The notes under the pieces were generated by a model that was not told the origin of the DNA, made no database searches, and saw only the letters and a list, made by a program, of their open reading frames with translations. 64,000 nucleotides of DNA from positions 154,604,627-154,668,626 of the forward strand of contig NC_053036.3 of NCBI RefSeq assembly GCF_002575655.3. Reading direction: 5' to 3'. The position numbers were made by a program, and so were the translations under genes. Shown here one piece after another: positions 11,276 through 23,367 of the stretch. Positions within the stretch are counted from its first letter, which is position 1; each line of letters starts with the position of its first letter. Source of the stretch: Aegilops tauschii subsp. strangulata. Lineage: Eukaryota; Streptophyta; Magnoliopsida; Poales; Poaceae.

Positions 11276-11394
11276 GACCACGGAGTGCGATTTGACTTGA
11301 GATTAAGCATATTGACCCGAGATTAAGCCATAGTGCCCCGAGATTAAGAAAAATTTTGAAAAAAATATTTCTGAAAACATTTTGAAAAAAAATG

Positions 11395-11518
11395 TTAGTA
11401 ATGGCGCACTTCTATGTGGTGCGCCATTACTAAGTCAGATAGTAATGGCGCACCGTGTGATGTACTAATGGCGCACCGTGTGATGTACTAATGGCGCACT
11501 GCCTGGTGCGCCATCGCT
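11395..11518. repeat. Direct and inverted 'ATGGCGCAC' repeats (CACTA-like subterminal)
   Basis: TAATGGCGCAC occurs four times in direct orientation and GTGCGCCAT twice in inverse, spaced 20-40 bp. Such clusters are typical of subterminal regions of Triticeae CACTA elements. No CACTA terminus is visible here, so this is a fragment. Confidence 0.6.
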
Positions 11519-11938
11519 CTATTGGCCACCCCAAAGGCCCAAGGACAACACATCAACATGGAAAGTGTAACCGGCTTGGAGTACACAAAGGAAGCTGAAT
11601 TCGAGAAGGACTCCCAAGACAACCAACTCGCGAATCTCAACATAAGGCGGCCAATACCCACCAAAGAAGGGGCCTATCTCCCACGCCATAATTTAGCATA
11701 TACCATCTAGATGCATTCTGGTGCCTATCAGTCGACTTTTCATGTCATGAAAATAATCCTGACAATACTAGGGCAGAAGGAATGTAGAGGTAATCGTATC
11801 TAATGAATGATGCAATTGAGAGTACGCTCAAGGATTTATACAGATTCAGGCTCTACGGTGGAGGTAATACCCTACTCCTGTGGTGCTTTCTTGGTGCAAG
11901 GTACAAAAGTGTGGAGGTTCAACCCTTAGCAAGGATCT
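11519..11938. other. Left flank of Angela; possible Gypsy LTR scrap
   Basis: 11805-11900 (ACGCTCAAGGATTTATACAG, then GTAATACCCTACTCCTG) resembles a segment common in Triticeae Gypsy LTRs. The 62-codon open frame at 11522-11710 has no recognised domain. Confidence 0.4.
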
Positions 11939-13675
11939 TGTTGGGGAACGTAGTAATTTCAAAAAAAATTCTACGCACACGCAAGATCATGGTGATGCAT
12001 AGCAACGAGAGGGGAGAGTGTTGTCCACGTACCCTCGTAGACCGAAAGTGGAAGCGTTAGCACAACGCGGTTGATGTAGTCGTACATCTTCACGATCTGA
12101 CCGATCCAAGTACCGAACGCACGACACCTCCGAGTTCAGCACACGTTCAGCTCGATGACGTCCCGCGAGCTTCGATACAGCAAAGCTTCGCCGGAGAGTT
12201 TCGTCAGCACGACAGCGTGATAACGGTGATGATGATGCTATCGACGCAGGGCTTCGCCTAAGCACTGCTACGATATGATCGAGGTGGATTATGGTGGAGG
12301 GGGGCACCACACACGGCTGGGAGAGATCAACAGATCAACTTGTGTATCTAGAGGTGCCCCCCTGCCCCCGTATATAAAGGAGCAAGGGGGAGGGCAGCCG
12401 GCCCCTTGTGGGTGCGCCAGGAGGAGGAGTCCTCCTCCTAGTAGGAGTAGGACTCCCCTCTTTCCTACTCCTACTAGGAGGGGGAAAGGAAGGGGGAGAG
12501 GGAGAAGGAAAGGGGGGCGCCGCCCCCCCTCTCCTAGTCCAATTCGGACCACAGGGGGAGGGGCGCGCGGCCTGCCCTAGGCCAGCCCTGTCTCTCTCCA
12601 CTAAGGCCCATAAGGCCCATTATTTCTCCCGGGGGGGTTCCGGTAACCCTCCGGCACTCCGGTTTTCTCCGAAACCACCCGGAACACTTCCGGTGTCCGA
12701 ATATAGTCGTCCAATATATCGATCTTTACGTCTCGACAATTTCAAGACTCCTCGTCATGTCCGTGATCATATCCGGGACTCCAAACTACCTTCGGTACAT
12801 CAAAACACAAAAACTCATAATACCGATCGTCACCGAACTTTAAGCGTGCTGACCCTACGGGTTCGAGAACTATGTAGACATGACCGAGACACGTCTCCGG
12901 TCAATAACCAATAGCGGAACCTGGATGCTCATATTGTCTCCTACATATTCTACGAAGATCTTTATCGGTCAAACCGCATAACAACATACGTTGTTCCCTT
13001 TGTCATCAGTATGATACTTGCCCGAGATTTGATCGTCGGTATCTCAATACCTAGCTCAATCTCGTTACCGACAAGTCTCTTTACTCGTTACGTAATGCAT
13101 CATCTCATAACTAACTCATTAGTCACATTGCTTGCAAGGCTTATTGTGATGTGCATTACCGATAGGGCCCAGAGATACCTCTCCGACAATCGGAGTGACA
13201 AATCCTAGTCTCGATCTATGCCAACTCAACAAGTACCATCGGAGACACCTGTAGAGCACCTTTATAATCACCCAGTTACGTTGTGACATTTGGTAGCACA
13301 CAAAGTGTTCCTCCGGTAATCCGGAGTTACATAATCTCATAGTCATAGGAACATGTATAAGCCATGAAGAAAGCAATAGCAGTAAACTAAACGATCAAGT
13401 GCTAAGCTAACGGAGTGGGTCAAGTCAATCACATCATTCTCCTAGTGATGTGATCCCGTTAATCAAATGACAACTCATGTCTATGGCTAGGAAACTCAAC
13501 CATCTTTGATCAACGAGCTAGTCAAGTAGAGGCATACTAGTGACACTATGTCTATGTATTCACACATGTATTATGTTTCCGTTTAATACAATTCTAGCAT
13601 GAATAATAAAAATTTATCATGATATGAGGAAATAAATAATAACTTTATTATTGCCTCTAGGGCATATTTCCTTCA
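11939..13675 (-). repeat. Angela 3' LTR
   Basis: 1737 bp with plus-strand ends TGTTGGGGAACG and CATATTTCCTTCA. A TATA motif (12371-12376; sense TTTATATA) lies mid-LTR. The matching 5' LTR is 57546-59296. Confidence 0.95.
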
Positions 13676-13688
13676 GTCTCCCACTTGC
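13676..13688 (-). promoter_or_regulatory. Polypurine tract of Angela
   Basis: Minus strand GCAAGTGGGAGAC directly abuts the 3' LTR start TGAAGG: the plus-strand priming site for reverse transcription. Confidence 0.75.
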
Positions 13689-13775
13689 ACTAGAGTCAAT
13701 AATCTAGATTACACAGTAATGATTCTAACACCCATGGAGTCTTGGTGCTGATCATGTTTTTCTCGTGGAAGAGGC

Positions 13776-15104
13776 TTAGCCAACGGGTCTGCAAACATTC
13801 AGATCCGTATGTATCTTGCAAATCTTTATGTCTCCCACCTGGACTTGATCCTGGATGGAATTGAAGCGTCTCTTGATGTGCTTGGTTCTCTTGCGAAATC
13901 TGGATTCCTTTGCCAAGGCAATTGCACCAGTATTGTCACAAAAGATTTTCATTGGTCCCGATGCACTAGGTATGACACCTAGATCGGATATGAACTCCTT
14001 CATCCAGACTCCTTCATTTGCTGCTTCCGAAGCAGCTATGCACTCCGCTTCACACGTAGATCCCGCCATGACGCTTTGTTTAGAACTGCACCAACTGACA
14101 GCTCCACCGTTCAATGTAAACACGTATCCGGTTTGCGATTTAGAATCGTCCGGATCAGTGTCAAAGCTTGCATCGACGTAACCATTTACGACGAGCTCTT
14201 TGTCACCTCCATAAATGAGAAACATATCCTTAGTCCTTTTCATGTATTTCAGGATGTTCTTGACCGCTGTCCAGTGATCCACTCCTGGATTACTTTGGTA
14301 CCTCCCTGCTAAGCTAATAGCAAGGCACACATCAGGTCTGGTACACAGCATTGCATACATGATAGAGCCTATGGCTGAAGCATAGGGAACATCTTTCATT
14401 TTCTCTCTATCTTCCGCAGTGGTCGGGCATTGAGTCTGACTCAATTTCACACCTTGTATCACAGGCAAGAACCCTTTCTTTGCTTGATCCATTTTGAACT
14501 TTTTCAAAACTTTGTCAAGGTATGTGCTTTGTGAAAGTCCTATCAAGCGTCTTGATCTATCACTATAGATATTGACGCCCAATATGTAAGCAGCTTCACC
14601 GAGGTCTTTCATTGAAAAACTCTTATTCAAGTATCCTTTTATGCTATCCAGAAATTCTATATCATTTCCAATCAGCAATATGTCATCCACATATAATATC
14701 AGAAATGCTACATAGCTCCCACTCACTTTCTTGTAAATACAAGCTTGTCCAAAAGTATGTATAAATCCATATGCTTTGATCACACTATCAAAACGTTTAT
14801 TCCAACTCTGAGAGGCTTGCAAAAGTCCATAAATGGATTACTGGAGCTTGCACACTTTGTTAGCTCCCTTTGGATCGACAAAACCTTCTGGTTGCATCAT
14901 ATACAACTCTTCTTCCAGAAATCCATTCAGGAATGCAGTTTTGACATCCACTTGCCAAATTTCATAATCATAAAATGCGGCAATTGCTAACATGATTCGG
15001 ACAGACTTAAGCATCTCTACGGGTGAGAAAGTCTCATCGTAGTCAACTCCTTTGAACTTGTCGAAAACCTTTCGCAACAAGTCGAGCTTTGTAGACAGTA
15101 ACAT
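13776..15104 (-). pseudogene. Angela reverse transcriptase-RNase H
   Basis: Copia RT with FSPVEMLKSVRIMLAIAA and QVDVKTAFLNG (15104-14838), an in-frame stop at 14838, then the catalytic YVDDILL (about 14675-14700) and RNase H with GYVDASFDTD, MAGSTCEAEC and FCDNTGAI. The frame is lost just before the start (about 15070, relative to integrase) and again near 13800, so the usual C-terminal end is missing. The catalytic YVDD is intact. Confidence 0.9.
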
Positions 15105-16383
15105 TACCGTCAGCGCCAGTCTTCTTCTTGAAGATCCATTTATTCTCTATGGCTTGCCGATCATCGGGCAAGTCAACCAAAGTCCACACTTTGTTCTCAT
15201 ACATGGATCCCATCTCAGATTTCATGGCTTCAAGCCATTTTGCGGAATCTGGGCTCACCATCGCTTCTTCATAGTTCGTAGGTTCGCCTTGGTCAAGTAA
15301 CATGACCTCCAGAACAGGAATACCGTACCACTCTGGTGCGGATCTTACTCTGGTTGACCTACGAGGTTCGGTAGTAACTTGATCTGAAGTTTCATGATCA
15401 ATATCATTACCTTCCTCACTGATTGGTGTAGGTGTCACAGGAACCGGTTTCTTTGATGAACTACTTTCCAATAAGGGAGCAGGTACAGTTACCTCATCAA
15501 GTTCTACTTTCCTCCCACTCACTTCTTTCGAGAGAAATTCCTTCTCTAGAAAGTATCCATTCTTAGCAACGAATGTTTTGCCTTCAGATATGTGATGGAA
15601 GGTGTACCCAACAATCTCCTTTGGGTATCCTATGAAGACACACTTCTCCGATTTGGGTTCGAGCTTATCAGGTTGAAGCTTTTTCACATAAGCATCGCAG
15701 CCCCAAACTTTAAGAAACGACAACTTTGGTTTCTTGCCAAACCACAGTTCATAAGGCGTCGTCTCAACGGATTTAGATGGTGCCCTATTTAACGTGAATG
15801 CAGCCGTCTCTAAAGCATAACCCCAAAACGATAGCGGTAAATCAGTAAGAGACATCATAGATCGCACCATATCTAGTAAAGTACGATTACGACGTTCGGA
15901 CACACCATTACGCTGTGGTGTTCCGGGTGGCGTGAGTTGTGAAACTATTCCGCATTGTTTCAAATGAAGACCAAACTCGTAACTCAAATATTCTCCTCCA
16001 CGATCAGATCGTAGAAACTTTATTTTCTTGTTACAATGATTTTCCACTTCACTCTGAAATTCTTTGAACTTTTCAAATGTTTCAGACTTATGTTTCATTA
16101 AGTAGATATACCCATATCTGCTCAAATCATCTGTGAAGGTGAGAAAATAACGATACCCACCGCGAGCCTCAATATTCATCGGACCACATACAGCAGTATG
16201 TATGATCTCCAACAAATCTGTTGCTCGCTCCATTGTTCCGGAGAACGGTGTTTTAGTCATCTTGCCCATGAGGCATGGTTCGCAAGTACCAAGTGATTCA
16301 TAATCAAGTGATTCCAAAAGCCCATCAGTGTGGAGTTTTTTCATGCGCTTTACACCAATATGACCTAAATGGCAGTGCCACAC
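15043..16383 (-). pseudogene. Angela integrase
   Basis: GAG-pre-integrase HHCC zinc motif (WHCHLGH...CEPCLMGK) then the integrase core. The first catalytic Asp is replaced: the motif reads HTAVCGP. The second (RSDRGGEY) and third (NGVSERRNRT) acidic residues remain. The C-terminal part runs into the start of RT (WIFKKKTGADG) before a frameshift near 15070. Upstream the frame is shifted from gag-protease near 16370. Confidence 0.9.
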
Positions 16384-17675
16384 ATAAGTTGCACTATCAT
16401 TATCAACTCCGCATCTTTGGCTTCAATATTATGAATATGTGTATCACTACTATCGAGATTTAATAAAAATAGACCACTCTTCACGGGTGCATGACCATAA
16501 AAGATATTACTCATATAAATAGAACAACCATTATTCTCTGGCACCAAACAAGATCCAGATATAATGTTCATGCTTAACGCTGGCACCAAATAACAATTAT
16601 TCAGGTCTAAAACTAATCCCGAAGGTAGATGTAGAGGTAGCGTGCCGACCGCGATCACATCGACTTTGGAACCATTTACCACGCGCATCGTCACCTCGTC
16701 CTTAGCCAATCTTTGCTTAATCCGTAGTCCCTGTTTCGAGTTGCAAATATTAGCAACAGAACCAATATCAAATACCCAGGTGCTACTGCGAGCATTAGTA
16801 AGGTACACATCAATAACATGTATATCACATATACCTTTGTTCACCTTGCCATCCTTCTTATCCGCCAAATACTTGCGGCAGTTCCGCTTCCAGTGACCAG
16901 TCTGTTTGCAGTAGAAGCACTCAGTTTCAGGCTTAGGTCCAGATTCGGGTTTCTTCTCCTGAGCAGCAACTTGTTTGCTGTTCTTCTTGAAGTTCCCCTT
17001 CTTCTTCCCTTTACCCTTTTTCTTGAAATTGGTGGTCTTGTTGACCATCAACACTTGATGCTCCTTCTTGATTTCTACCTCCGCAGCCTTTAGCATTGCG
17101 AAGAGCTCGGGAATTGTCTTATCCATCCCTTCCATATTATAGTTCATCACAAAGCTCTTGTAGCTTGGTGGCAGTGATTGAAGAATTCTTTCAATTACAC
17201 TATCATCCGGAAGATTAACTCCCAGTTGAATCAAGTTATTGTTATACCCAGACATTTTGAGTATATGTTCACTGACAGAACTATTCTCCTCCATCTTGCA
17301 GCTGTAGAACTTATTGGAGACTTCATATCTCTCAATCCGGGCATTTGCTTGAAATATTAACTTCAACTCCTGGAACATCTCATATGCTCCATGATGTTCA
17401 AAACATCGTTGAAGTCCCGGTTCTAAGCCGTAAAGCATGGCACATTGAACTATCGAGTAGTCATCAGCTTTTCTCTGTTAGACGTTCTTAACGTTGTCAG
17501 TTGCATCTGCAGCAGGCCTGGCACCCAGCGGTGCTTCCAGGACGTAATTCTTTTGTGCAGTAATGAGGATAATCCTCAAGTTACGGACCCAGTCCGTGTA
17601 ATTGCTACCATCATCTTTCAACTTTGCTTTCTCAAGGAATGCATTAAAATTCAACGGAACAACAGCACGGGCCAT
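16365..17675 (-). pseudogene. Angela gag-protease
   Basis: Starts MARAVVPLNFNAFLEK at 17675. Copia gag continues to a zinc knuckle CFYCKQTGHWKRNC and the protease segment. An in-frame stop (17478-17480) cuts gag after 65 codons. The protease active-site triplet reads D-I-G (WVFDIGSVANIC) where family members have D-T/S-G. The frame is lost near 16370 before integrase. Confidence 0.9.
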
Positions 17676-18077
17676 CTATCTACAGCAACATAGACAAGCA
17701 AAATACTATCAGGTACTAAGTTCATGATAAATTAAAGTTCAATTAATCATATTACTTAAGAACTCCCACTTAGATAGACATCCCTCGAATCATCTAAGTG
17801 ATCACGTGACCCAGCTCAACTAAACCATGTCCGATCATCACGTGAGATGGAGTAGTTTTCAATGGTGAACATCACTATGTTGATCATATCTACTATATGA
17901 TTCACGCTCGACCTTTCGGTCTCAGTGTTCCGAGGCCATATCTGCATATGCTAGGCTCGTCAAGTTTAACCCGAGTATTCTGCGTGTGCAAAATTGGCTT
18001 ACACCCGTTGTATTTGAACGTAGAGCTTATCACACCCGATCATCATGTGGTGTCTCGGCACGACGAACTTTCGCAAC
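17676..18077 (-). other. Angela 5' leader, gag-proximal half
   Basis: Non-coding leader between gag and the PBS; its other half is at 56714-57531. The target pentamer GCAAC of the Gypsy insertion is 18073-18077. Confidence 0.85.
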
Positions 18078-20770
18078 TGTAGCGACCTGACCTCAAACGG
18101 TCAAGTCTCTGTGCTTCAGTGTCATCCCTGGATCGGTAATGCCGACACACACAATACTCTAAGGATTTATAACAGAGTAGTAATCACACACTTATTACAT
18201 CGAATGTCTCAGAAGAGAACTTATTACAATAAATATGGCTTAAGGCCATCTAATACGATAACAGCGGAAGGCTTGGAAGATAAAGTGAGTCCATCAACTC
18301 CAACGGCATAGCTGAGCTGCACGGCAATGACCTAACGAACCTTACTCCTCGTTTGAAAAGTCTGCAACATAATACGTTGCAGCCCAGAAATGGGTCAGCA
18401 CATGGAATATGCTGGCAATATAACACAGTAGAGCAAGAACAGAATAATGCTATCACTACATGCATATTTGGCTGGTGGAAAGCTCTATGGTTATAGTTTT
18501 GCGAAAAGCCAATTTTTCCGTACAACAAAGGAATAAGTTTTATTTTAACTATCATGGTAGTTGAAACATCATTGAGAAGGTTCCTCCAACTCAATCCCAA
18601 TTAAAAGTAATTATCAACCCAACAATATTAATTTAGAGTGATGAGATACTTAGGATAATCCAAGTACTAGATACTCAAGATGTCCATAACCGGGGACACG
18701 GCTAACCACGATTAGATTGTACACTCTGCATAGGTTTGCGCACTATTCTCCACAAGACTCGATCGCCTCCGTTGGATTTCTTGCACTACATGGTGTTTGA
18801 GAAACGGATGACCGAGACACAGTCTTTCAGAAACATTAACTCTTTACTCCGGGCAGACCATACCAACCTACATCCCTCTACCTGCTGATCCACCTCTTCA
18901 AGAGCTCATGCAACCTACTCAACTATGCTAGAGCCCATAATAGCTTGTGGCTGCACACGGAAGTTTCTATCATGAAAATATCTCAGTTCCCTTTGAGCCT
19001 GGGTGGCGGACCTTAGGATTATCACACGGGTACTCCGGGATATCCTAGGACAACACTGGATTCTCCAGGTGCTCGACAAGCAATCCACCCAGATGTGTAT
19101 TAAAGTTGCCACCTTAAGTTGAACCATTAATTAACAATCTCACATTTGTCATGGATTCACTCACCCAAACCACGTCTACGAGCATAGCATAGCAAAATAA
19201 GCAATACGAAGAAGTAACTCCCAAGGGTTTGAGAATAACAGGGCAATAAGTTCTACCTCATCAACTACTTCTTAACCCACATGTTAATCACATCCTAATC
19301 ATGCAATGTTTGAGGATTGGAGCTAATGCGTAAAAACTGGGTATGAAAGAGTATGATCAATGTGTTACTTGCCTTGCCGATGATCCGCAAAACCTAGGGA
19401 CTCGTAGTAGCACGCTTCGCACTCCGGGAATTCTATCGCAAACAAACAATAACATACATAAGCAATCAAGCAAAGAAGCACGGGTAAATCTCAAATAAGA
19501 AGAACTAACCAGAAAGTTCAACTTAAGAACTTCGGTTTGCAAAAAGAATCAAATCAAACGGAGCAACGAAACTCAAACTGCGAAAGAAACAAGATCCATT
19601 TACTAATCTGAACTAAAGTCAAATTTTACAGTACCAAAATCATGTTCAAGTTGATTAAACAGAAAGAGGGTTTCGAGACGAAGATCTAGGCGCTTGAATC
19701 GCCTGATTCCGATAAACGAGCGAAAAGATAAACTGACACAAAAATCGGATCAGAAATCGCGATCGAAAATAATCGCGGAAAATCTGAGAAAAAAAACCTG
19801 ACGAACAGGCTAACAAACGAGCGTTCGTTGTCTTTAACTAACGAGTGAAAATCATTCGTTAAAACAAACGCACGGACGAACGTCCGCTAAATAAACTAAA
19901 CCGAGAAAAAAAAATAAAACCGATCAATCCTAAAAAAACGAACCTAGGGTTTTCTAAAAAAACCGGATCGGTTTTAAAATAAAACCAAATGGCGGCAACG
20001 ACGGCTTATACCTCCGGCGAGGTCTGGCGAGGCGAGGTGGCTCCGGCGAGGTGGGATGCGGCGGCGGGGTGCGCGGGCGGCGGCGGCAGGCGGCGGCACG
20101 GCGCTAGGCGGCGGGGCGGCGGGCGGCGGGGTTCGGGTGGTGGTGAGGGGGTCCGGGGGCGGCGTATATAAAGGAGGGGGGCTAGCTTGGGGGAGGGGGC
20201 AAGGCGGCGCGGGAGAGTCCTGGTCGGACTCGGCGTCGCGGGCGGCGGCGGTCTCCCGGTCGGGGACGAGGCAGACGGCGCGGCTGGGCTGGGCCGGCTG
20301 GCTGGGCTTTGGCCCAGTCGGTGAAGAGAAGATTTTTTTTTAAAAAAATTTCGTCGAAACTTAATAAATCCTAGAAAAATAAACAAAAATCTAAAAATAC
20401 CAAAACAAATTTTCACCGTCTAAATAAAATATTTAGAACAAGATGAACATTTTCTTGGCCCTAAAATGCAAATTTGAAAAACATGCAATTTTTCTAATTC
20501 AAATAAAATAGCAATAAACTCCGAATAAAACAAATATTTGATTTTAATTTTTTTCCTCCAATACTTCATTTATTTTGGAGAAGTCATATTATCTCCTCTC
20601 ATATATTTTAATATGAAATATTTTCGGAGAGAAAAATAATTAAGACCAAAATCCTCGTTTCAATATTTGATAGAATTCAAATATGGAAACAGTGAAATCC
20701 CCAACTCTCTCCGAGGGTCCTTGAGTTGCTTAGGATTTCGAGGATCGCGAAAACGAAATGCAGCAAAATA
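18078..20770 (-). repeat. Gypsy 3' LTR, truncated
   Basis: Collinear with the right LTR from TGTAGCGACC to GCAGCAAAATA, lacking the last 57 bp. It has the uninterrupted sequence GGATCGGTAATGCCGACAC near 18131-18149, the empty site of the CACTA insertion. A TATA motif (20165-20170) lies in a GC-rich block. Confidence 0.93.
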
Positions 20771-20857
20771 GGTTAAGCTCCTTGCGTTTCGAATCTGCAT
20801 AACTCTGTCTCCAATTACATAGGTTACCTCCTTGCGTTTCGAATCTGCATAACTCTT
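20771..20857. repeat. Deletion junction with 50-bp duplication
   Basis: The stretch CTCCTTGCGTTTCGAATCTG plus 9 following bases occurs twice, at 20778-20806 and 20828-20856. It sits exactly between the truncated LTR and the truncated integrase, marking the deletion scar. Confidence 0.7.
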
Positions 20858-21822
20858 CTACCTGGACTGAGCTACCTTCAGTCTATCTCGGATCAACTCA
20901 ACCTTATCTTCAGACTCCTTGATCAAATCTGGTCCAAACAACTGTCGGTCTCCAACTTCATCCCACATCAACGGTGTTCTGCAGCTTCGTCCATACAGGG
21001 CTTCGAACGGTGCCATCTTCAAACTGGCTTGGTAGCTATTGTTGTATGAGAACTCTGCGTAGGGCAAATTGTCATCCCAACTAGATCCATAATCCAGCGC
21101 ACAAGCTCTCAACATATCCTCCAGAATCTGGTTGACTCTCTCGGTCTGTCCATCTGTCTATGGGTGGAATGCTGTACTGAACTCCAACCTTGTCCCCAAA
21201 GTCTGGTGCAGCTGATGCCAGAACTTTGAAGTAAACTGTGTTCCTCATCTGATACGATGGTCCTCGGAACTCCATGCAGACATACGATCCTGGTCATATA
21301 TATCTTGGCCAACTTCGCACTTGTATAGGTTGTTTTCACTGGGATAAAGCGAGCCACTTTGGTCAAGCGATCAACTACTACCCATATAGAATCATATCCT
21401 GATTTGGTCCTGGGCAATCCGGTGATAAAATCCATGCCAAGTTTATCCCACTTCCATTCGGGTATCGGCATAGGCTGTAACAATCCTGCTGGCTTTTGAT
21501 GTTCTGCCTTTACTCTCTGACATACATCCCATACAGCTACATACTCGGCAATATCCTTCTTCATACCAGTCCACCAGAAACGTTCCTTCAAATCCAAATA
21601 CATCTTGGTGTTTCCGGGGTGTATCGAGTATGGTGAGTCATGAGCCTCCTGAAGTATTAACTTCCCGATCTCTGTGTTATTGGGCACATAAACACGGTCC
21701 TCAAACCATAAGGTGTCGTGCTCATCCTCATGAAAACCTTTGGCCTTTCCTTTGCTCATTCTCTCTTTTATCTTGGCAATCTCTTTGTCATCCTTCTGAG
21801 CTTCTCGAATCTTTCCTAACAA
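20858..21822 (-). pseudogene. Gypsy integrase, C-terminally deleted
   Basis: Zinc-binding region (HDSPYSIHPGNTKMYLDLK...) with the first Cys of the CxxC pair replaced (AVWDVCQR), then the core with MDFITGLPRTKSGYDSIWVV. A frameshift near 21235-21270 and a stop near 21160 interrupt the core. A further block PYAEFSYNNSYQASLKMAPF runs to 20858. The C-terminal domain is gone at the junction. Confidence 0.88.
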
Positions 21823-21828
21823 TGTAGA

Positions 21829-22140
21829 CTAAACCTCCATTGTTGCAACAAAACCTCTAGGAACAATCTCCAATCGAAGTTCCCTGAGATCCTCTGCTAA
21901 CTCCTTTGGCAATCCCGTGCTTACTAGGGTGTTAGCATAACTCTTCCGACTCAAAGCGTCTGCTACGACATTGGCCTTGCCTGGATGATAGTGAAGCTTC
22001 ATGTCATAATCCTTTATAAGCTCCAACCATCTCCTCTGCCTAAGGTTCAACTTCTTCTGTGTGAAAATGTACTTCAAACTCTTATGATCCGTGTACACAT
22101 CACAACGATTTCCAATAAGGTAATGTCACCAAGTCTTGAG
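21829..22140 (-). pseudogene. Gypsy RNase H end and linker
   Basis: [32 protein letters not shown] and VVADALSRK blocks typical of Ty3/Gypsy RNase H. A stop next to 22126 separates it from the RT-RNase H frame upstream, and another stop ends it at 21829. Confidence 0.88.
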
Positions 22141-23076
22141 CGCATGCACTACTGCTGCTAACTCCAAATCATGCGTGGCATAATTCAATTCGTGCGGTTT
22201 TAGTTGTCGTGAGGCATACGAAACAACTCTTCTGTCCTGCATAAGCACACTTCCAAGTCGTAGGCGAGAGGCGTCGCAATACACTTGGAAATCCTTGCGG
22301 ATATCCGGCAGAATCAGCACTGGGGCTGTAGTCAAATGTTTCTTTAACTCCTGAAAACTTGCCTCACGTTCTTCCGTCCATTTAAATTTGGTATCCTTCT
22401 TCAATAACTCCGTCATTGGCTTTGCAATCTTGGAGACCGTATATTCATACAACCTGTACCATGTGGTGAATGCTGTCTTTGGTATATCCTTCTCTCGAAT
22501 CTTCAGCTGGTGATATCCTGATCGCAGATCGATCTTTGAAAACACCTTAGCTCCTTGCTGTTGGTCAAACAAATCATTGATCATCGGCAGTGGGTATTTG
22601 TTCTTGATCGTCACCTCATTTAACGCACGATAATCAACGACCATTCTTAGAGACTTATCCTTCTTCTCAACCAAAAGCACTGGGGCTCCCCATGGTGATG
22701 AACTCCGTCGAATGTAACCTTTCTCCAATAACTCCTTGATCTTCTTGTTAATCTCCTCCAGATCATTTGCGGGCATCCGGTAGGGTCTCTTTGATATTGG
22801 CCTTGTACCTGGCAATAGCTCTATCAAAAACTCGATGTCTCGATCCGGTGGCATGCCTGGTAACTCCTCTGGAAAAACATCCGGGTAATCCTTCACTACA
22901 GGCACTTCCTCCTGAACAACTCCCGTGAGGGTATTTACTTGGATCCTCCTAGGCACATGCCTAGATACATACTTAATCCTTTTTCCCTCCGGGGTGGTGA
23001 GATAAATCGACTTACTAGCATAGTCAATGCTTCCTACATACTTTGACATCCAGTCCATGCCTAATATCACATCCAA
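22126..23076 (-). pseudogene. Gypsy reverse transcriptase lacking its active site
   Basis: Contains [38 protein letters not shown] and [15 protein letters not shown]. It then jumps in frame from [11 protein letters not shown] directly to [14 protein letters not shown] (junction about 22430-22445). About 100 residues usually found between these, including the YxDD-type catalytic motif, are absent. RNase H follows ([15 protein letters not shown]). The deletion is in frame, so the ORF looks long although the enzyme must be dead. Confidence 0.88.
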
Positions 23077-23082
23077 TCCTTG

Positions 23083-23367
23083 CTACTCCAAAATTATTAG
23101 GTCTGACGGGAAAACATGGCTACCAATGGTTAGGGGTATCTGGTCGCACCATCGACTAGCCATATACTCTGCTCCAGGTGAACTCACTAACAGAGGGGTC
23201 CTAAGGGTTTGGGTTGGTAGTTTAAACTGATCCACGAATCCCCTTGGTATGTATGAATGCGATGCACCGGTATCAAACAGAACAAGGGCAGTAAAAGACT
23301 TAACCAAAAACTTACCGATAACCGCGTCTGGCTGCTCTTCAACCTCCTCCACATTAACATGGTTCAC
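23083..23367 (-). pseudogene. Gypsy aspartic protease
   Basis: Retroviral-type protease with LFDTGASHSYIPRGFV active-site motif. An in-frame TAG (23083-23085) separates it from the [10 protein letters not shown] flap region that opens the RT frame. The active-site DTG is intact. Confidence 0.87.
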
